The position numbers were made by a program, and so were the translations under genes. DNA of 64,000 bases from Bacteroidota bacterium (GTDB lineage: Bacteria > Bacteroidota > Bacteroidia > Bacteroidales > F082), in assembly GCA_016715945.1 (NCBI GenBank), contig JADJXJ010000001.1, positions 2,046,001 through 2,110,000 of the forward strand, given 5' to 3'. The notes below the pieces were generated by a model. That model made no database searches. It was not told the DNA's origin and saw only the letters and a list, made by a program, of their open reading frames with translations. Position 1 is the first letter of the stretch, and each line of letters begins with the position of its first letter. This document shows positions 60,302 through 64,000 of this stretch, in pieces.

Positions 60302-61927
60302 ATGAAAAAAATTCATCTTATTGCCTTGACTGTGCTCAGCGGAATCTTGCTTAGCGCTGCCTGGCCTGCCAGAGGATTGAGTTTTGTTATTTTTTTCGCC
60401 TGGGTTCCCCTGCTCTATGTGCAGCAGGAACTGGGCAACCGCAAGCAAAGAGGTATGTTCAGGCTGGCCTGGCTCAGCTTTTTGGTATGGAACACCCTGA
60501 CTACCTGGTGGATATGGAACTCCACCGAGATAGGCGCAATCGCAGCCATTGGTCTGAACAGCCTTTTTATGGCACTGGTATTCAAGGCGTTTCACTTTAC
60601 AAAGACGCACCTTTACGACAATAAAAAGGGCAATCTGGTACTGGTATTTTTATGGCTGGCGTGGGAGTGGTTTCACCTGCACTGGGACCTCAGCTGGCCC
60701 TGGCTCAATCTGGGGCATGTGTTCAGTGGACAAACCCGGTGGATACAGTGGTACGAATACACCGGAGTGGCCGGAGGCTCCGCCTGGGTGTTATTGGTCA
60801 ACATATTGTTTTTCAACGCTTTAAAACAATTTCAAGAGGAGAATTATCGCATAAATACGGCTATCCGACGCTTGCTGCCGGTTATGTTGCTGGTGCTTCT
60901 GCCAATCGTAATCTCCCAATTCATCTACTTCAGATATGAAGAAACCGAAGATCCGGTTGATGTGGTGGTTGTTCAGCCCAACCTGGATCCATATTCCGAA
61001 CAATACAATCTGTCGCCCTCCGAAGTCATTGAACGCAATCTTAGCCTTGCCCTGCGGGCCATGGGGCCGCAGACCGATTATGTCATAGCCCCTGAGTCGG
61101 CCATTCAGGAAGAAATCTGGGAAGAGCAGCTGCACCTTTCACCAAGTTTGCAGCAACTGCAGGCTTTCATCGATCAGCACCCGCACACGGCCTTGGTCAT
61201 TGGTGCCAGCACATTCAGTTTTGTGCCCCGGGGCGAGGAAAACGATCCCGCTGCCCGAAAGTTTCGCACCATGGAGGGCTATTATTATGCTTATAACACA
61301 GCTTTTCATCTTGACAGCAGCGGACGGCGCCAGCTTTACCATAAATCGAAACTCACGCCAGGGGTCGAAAAAATGCCTTCGTGGACCATACTGAAACCCC
61401 TGCGCAACTATGCCATTGACCTGGGTGGAACCGTGGGCACACTCAAAACCGACAACTACCGCAAGGTATTCTCGCATCCGCAAGGCCGGATCAAGCCTGC
61501 TCCGGTGATCTGCTACGAAAGTGTGTATGGCGAGTTTGTGGCCGGATATATGCGCAATGGCGCCAATGTAATCTTTATCATTACCAACGACGGCTGGTGG
61601 GGCCACACCCCCGGGCACCGGCAACACCTGCTTTTTGCACCTCTGCGGGCAATCGAAACCCGACGCAGCATAGCCAGATCAGCCAATACCGGCATTTCGG
61701 CATTTGTGGATCAACGCGGCGACCTGTACCAAAAAACACCCTATTGGGAGGAAGCGGTGATCCGCCAGAAAATCAACCTCAACCAGAAGATCACATTTTA
61801 CGTGCGATACGGAGACTTCATCTCTCGCATATCTGCCTTCCTCGCAGTGGTCTTTCTGGTATATGCCACATTGCGCGCCTACCTGAAAACGACCGGTTAC
61901 TTTAAATTGCGCCAACCAAGGCCGTAA
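60302..61927 (+). CDS. lnt: Apolipoprotein N-acyltransferase
   Basis: 541 residues. N-terminal membrane segments (about 1-200; LSGILLSAAWPARGLSFVIFFAW) precede a nitrilase-like periplasmic domain (about 215-505) with catalytic Glu in APESAIQEE, Lys in YHKSKLTPGVEKMP, and Cys in PVICYESVYGEF. A final span follows. Adds the third acyl chain to lipoproteins; relevant to the many lipoproteins in the window. Confidence 0.95.
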   Translation: MKKIHLIALTVLSGILLSAAWPARGLSFVIFFAWVPLLYVQQELGNRKQRGMFRLAWLSFLVWNTLTTWWIWNSTEIGAIAAIGLNSLFMALVFKAFHFTKTHLYDNKKGNLVLVFLWLAWEWFHLHWDLSWPWLNLGHVFSGQTRWIQWYEYTGVAGGSAWVLLVNILFFNALKQFQEENYRINTAIRRLLPVMLLVLLPIVISQFIYFRYEETEDPVDVVVVQPNLDPYSEQYNLSPSEVIERNLSLALRAMGPQTDYVIAPESAIQEEIWEEQLHLSPSLQQLQAFIDQHPHTALVIGASTFSFVPRGEENDPAARKFRTMEGYYYAYNTAFHLDSSGRRQLYHKSKLTPGVEKMPSWTILKPLRNYAIDLGGTVGTLKTDNYRKVFSHPQGRIKPAPVICYESVYGEFVAGYMRNGANVIFIITNDGWWGHTPGHRQHLLFAPLRAIETRRSIARSANTGISAFVDQRGDLYQKTPYWEEAVIRQKINLNQKITFYVRYGDFISRISAFLAVVFLVYATLRAYLKTTGYFKLRQPRP

Positions 61928-61931
61928 AGGC

Positions 61932-62933
61932 ATGACCACTCACCTCGGACCTTTTCAGGGAATCACCGATGTGTGGTTCCGGCAAATATTTGCGCAACAT
62001 TTTGAGGGTGTGGATAAATTTTATACACCTTTTTTCGGAAGCATTCACAGTTCAACCAGCCGCCATTTCCGTTCCGACGAACTCGACCCCAGGCTGAACG
62101 AGGAACAGAACCTTGTGCCACAATTACTTACAAATCAGGCCGGGGAGCTTGAGCGGTTTGCCATCCAGTGCCACACCCTTGGATACAACGAAATCAATAT
62201 CAACATGGGCTGCCCCTGGCCTCAGGTAAGCTCAAAAAAGCGCGGATGCGGATTGATGCCCCATCCCTCCATGGTGGCCGAATTGTTGCAACCGGTTAGA
62301 AACCTGCCGGTGAAGGTATCGGTGAAATGCCGGTTGGGCTTGCATGATGCCAGCGAACTCAGCGCACTTATGCCTGTATTTGAGCAATCAGGGATCAGTA
62401 CCCTCATTGTGCATGCCCGAACGGGGGTGCAACTATACAAAGGAAAGGCATTTCCCGAAGTGTTGAGCCGCATGTTGGGTGAGACCAGAATACCGATCGT
62501 TTACAATGGTGACATATTCCAGCCCGATGATCTTAAATATCTCAACGAACTTTTTCCGAAGCTCGAGGGCATCATGCTGGGCCGTGGTTTGCTGGCCGAT
62601 CCTTTTCTGGCGGGCGACATCAAGGGCAGCACAAAATATCCCGGCATGGACCAGCGCTTGCTGGCAGTAAGAAAATTCACCGAAACCCTCTATTTACGCC
62701 GTACAGCCCGCCGAAGCCGGTTGCAGGCCATTCCCGGCCCGATGAAAGAGCTGTGGTGGTACCTGAGCCGTTCGTTCGATCAGCCAGCCGAAGTTTGGCG
62801 TTTGATACGAAAAGCCCGTACGGCCGACAGCTTCCTGGAAGCACAGGCAGTAATATTCAGGCAATTTGCCTGGCTGGGCAGGGGATTTGCCCGTTGTTCG
62901 TCGGACATGATTGAGCAAAAACAGCAAGAATAA
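61932..62933 (+). CDS. tRNA-dihydrouridine synthase family protein
   Basis: 333 residues. FMN-dependent TIM barrel with FQGITDVWFRQIFAQHF, INMGCPWPQVSSKKRGCGLMP with the catalytic Cys, VSVKCRLGLHD, VHARTGVQLYKGKA, IPIVYNGDIF and IMLGRGLLADPFL. Family DusA/B/C cannot be decided. Starts 4 bases after lnt. Confidence 0.93.
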   Translation: MTTHLGPFQGITDVWFRQIFAQHFEGVDKFYTPFFGSIHSSTSRHFRSDELDPRLNEEQNLVPQLLTNQAGELERFAIQCHTLGYNEININMGCPWPQVSSKKRGCGLMPHPSMVAELLQPVRNLPVKVSVKCRLGLHDASELSALMPVFEQSGISTLIVHARTGVQLYKGKAFPEVLSRMLGETRIPIVYNGDIFQPDDLKYLNELFPKLEGIMLGRGLLADPFLAGDIKGSTKYPGMDQRLLAVRKFTETLYLRRTARRSRLQAIPGPMKELWWYLSRSFDQPAEVWRLIRKARTADSFLEAQAVIFRQFAWLGRGFARCSSDMIEQKQQE

Positions 62934-62977
62934 ATATTCTTCATCCACAAGTATTTTCGGAAAACCATTCAATGTTA

Positions 62978-62985
62978 TACTTTTG
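62978..62985 (+). promoter_or_regulatory. -7 box for the sensor kinase
   Basis: TACTTTTG ends 7 bases before ATG 62993, giving an almost leaderless mRNA unless ATG 63011 is used. Confidence 0.5.
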
Positions 62986-62992
62986 ATGTCTC

Positions 62993-64000
62993 ATGCTCAA
63001 GGTTTTTCGCATGTCGCTGCCACGCTTCAGGTTTCATTTAAGCTACAACATGATCATCTGGTCGCTGGTGAGCATTGCCCTGATGCTGGGGGCCGGATTT
63101 CTGATCATCTCGTATATCTATCAGCTTCAGGACAATACAAAGCAACTGATTCGCGAAAATGCGCTGAGCACCGACGATGCCCGCGAGCTGCGGCTGGCCT
63201 TGTACAGGGTGAGAGCCGCGTCGCTCTCGAATGTTTTCGATCGCAGCGAAGAAAAAATTCAGCAACTCGAAAACGAACAACGAAACTACCTCGCCCTGTT
63301 GAGCAAAGCCGGCAATTCGGCCACCACCCCTGATCAGATCAGGCTGGTGCAACAAATATCCGCGCTGTTTACCAACTACCAGCAAACACTGATCAATACC
63401 AACCAGATGCAGCGTCAGGGCAGGCTCAGCCAGCCTGCCACAGTGATTGTGATGTCGAGCCAGGACCTAATCAATACCATAGAGGAAAAAACCAATCAGC
63501 TCATCGAGGCCAAACAGGCCGAGCAAGCCCTGCTCGAACAAAGCATCAACAGAAACGAAACGATCATAACCACAGCCATTTACGCCTTAGGCATCAGTGG
63601 TATTATCCTTGGCCTGATACTTGGCTGGCTGGTTGCACGCATTGTGCTCAATCCCATTTATCGCCTGGTAGTCAAGGTGCGCGATGCAGCCGGGGGCGAG
63701 CTGGTGGAACACATCCAGATGCATCCGGGAAAGGAACTCGAAGAGCTCGACATGCACATCAGCAGGCTCATCAACCGCATCAACAAAGCCAACGAAGACC
63801 TGCGAAAAAACCGCGAGCTGCTCGAGCAATCCATCCGACTGGCTGCCATTGGCAAGATAGCTCCGGCCCTGGCACACGAAATCCGAAACCCGCTTACCTC
63901 CATTAAGATACTCGTTCACAGCATGATGGACAGTTTTCCGGAAGGCAGCGAACAACGACACGACCTGCAGATCATTCAGGGCGAGGTCATCCGCATGGAA
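62993..64000 (+). CDS. Sensor histidine kinase, 3' end outside the window
   Basis: 336 residues visible, no stop reached. Membrane span 1 (SLVSIALMLGAGFLIISYI, near residues 24-42), an extracytoplasmic helical sensor part of about 150 residues, span 2 (TAIYALGISGIILGLILGWLVA), a HAMP domain (ARIVLNPIYRLVVKV ...), a coiled linker and the DHp His box LAHEIRNPLTSIKIL, with His as phosphoacceptor. The NtrB-like H-box (APALAHEIRNPL) suggests a sigma-54-type partner regulator downstream; this is inference. The ATPase domain lies outside the window. Confidence 0.92.
   Translation, partial: MLKVFRMSLPRFRFHLSYNMIIWSLVSIALMLGAGFLIISYIYQLQDNTKQLIRENALSTDDARELRLALYRVRAASLSNVFDRSEEKIQQLENEQRNYLALLSKAGNSATTPDQIRLVQQISALFTNYQQTLINTNQMQRQGRLSQPATVIVMSSQDLINTIEEKTNQLIEAKQAEQALLEQSINRNETIITTAIYALGISGIILGLILGWLVARIVLNPIYRLVVKVRDAAGGELVEHIQMHPGKELEELDMHISRLINRINKANEDLRKNRELLEQSIRLAAIGKIAPALAHEIRNPLTSIKILVHSMMDSFPEGSEQRHDLQIIQGEVIRME

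Noticed and set aside
1..64000. CRISPR array, prophage, transposase or conjugative genes
   Set aside because: No regularly spaced repeats, integrase, transposase or phage structural genes were seen; the gene content is core-like throughout.
1..64000. Sigma-54 -24/-12 promoters
   Set aside because: I did not find a convincing TGGCAC-N5-TTGC element by eye in intergenic regions; a profile scan would be needed.

Overview
The window is a chromosomal segment of a Bacteroidota bacterium, most likely a Bacteroidales-type anaerobe. Evidence: GldD and GldE; secreted proteins with type IX secretion (T9SS) sorting domains; a TonB receptor paired with a DUF4249 lipoprotein; a GH97 enzyme; a DAHP synthase fused to a type II chorismate mutase; a LysRS with a C-terminal extension; near absence of Shine-Dalgarno sequences; and 24 -7 boxes, most of them exact matches to the Bacteroidetes consensus TAnnTTTG. 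Base composition is roughly half G+C. Genes are dense, no gap exceeds about 210 bases, and I see no phage, IS element or CRISPR array.

Layout. 1-9.4 kb: a 5'-truncated Asp-box protein, malate dehydrogenase, a zinc-site-poor class III sirtuin, an FKBP lipoprotein, RecX, RF2 with its programmed +1 frameshift, an ArsC-like protein, a four-helix bundle protein, fumarase and a lipocalin. 9.4-18.2 kb: a PiT phosphate transporter, a radical SAM gene followed by a frameshifted 25-residue-repeat gene, a polyprenyl diphosphate synthase, a SusB-like GH97, then DUF4249 and its TonB receptor. 18.3-22.2 kb: two tandem DUF3857/transglutaminase-like genes forming one continuous frame broken only by two TAA codons. 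22.3-27.4 kb: tRNA-Gln(CUG) beside glnS, a fructosamine-kinase-like gene and ptb-buk. 27.5-37 kb: a 1232-residue T9SS cargo protein, lysS, a barrel/SPOR protein, a 39-residue membrane peptide, a secreted peptidylarginine deiminase resembling Porphyromonas PPAD, and tatA. 37-49 kb: an MltD-type lytic transglycosylase, DUF4837, a putative cysteate synthase, UPF0316, a TlpA-like thioredoxin, rpoN, asnS and DAHP synthase/chorismate mutase. 49-64 kb: an M14 carboxypeptidase with a sorting domain, the mutY-ssb-gldE-gldD cluster, divergent HU - 29-residue basic protein - rng, trpS - membrane protein - hflX, lnt - dus, and the start of a histidine kinase.

How the parts fit. Mdh and FumC serve central carbon metabolism and Ptb-Buk makes ATP from butyryl-CoA. 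Lnt matures the many lipoproteins. The T9SS cargo (Asp-box protein, deiminase, carboxypeptidase) would use the secretion machinery that GldD and GldE belong to or support. A cysteate synthase suggests sulfonolipid synthesis. RpoN and the terminal NtrB-like kinase hint at sigma-54 control.

The most unusual signals are the double-TAA transglutaminase locus, a hairpin that overlaps the sirtuin promoter and start codon, the PPAD-like deiminase with conserved catalytic spacing, and the single-base frameshift in the 25-residue repeat gene. I did not find a large, clearly undescribed multigene system.
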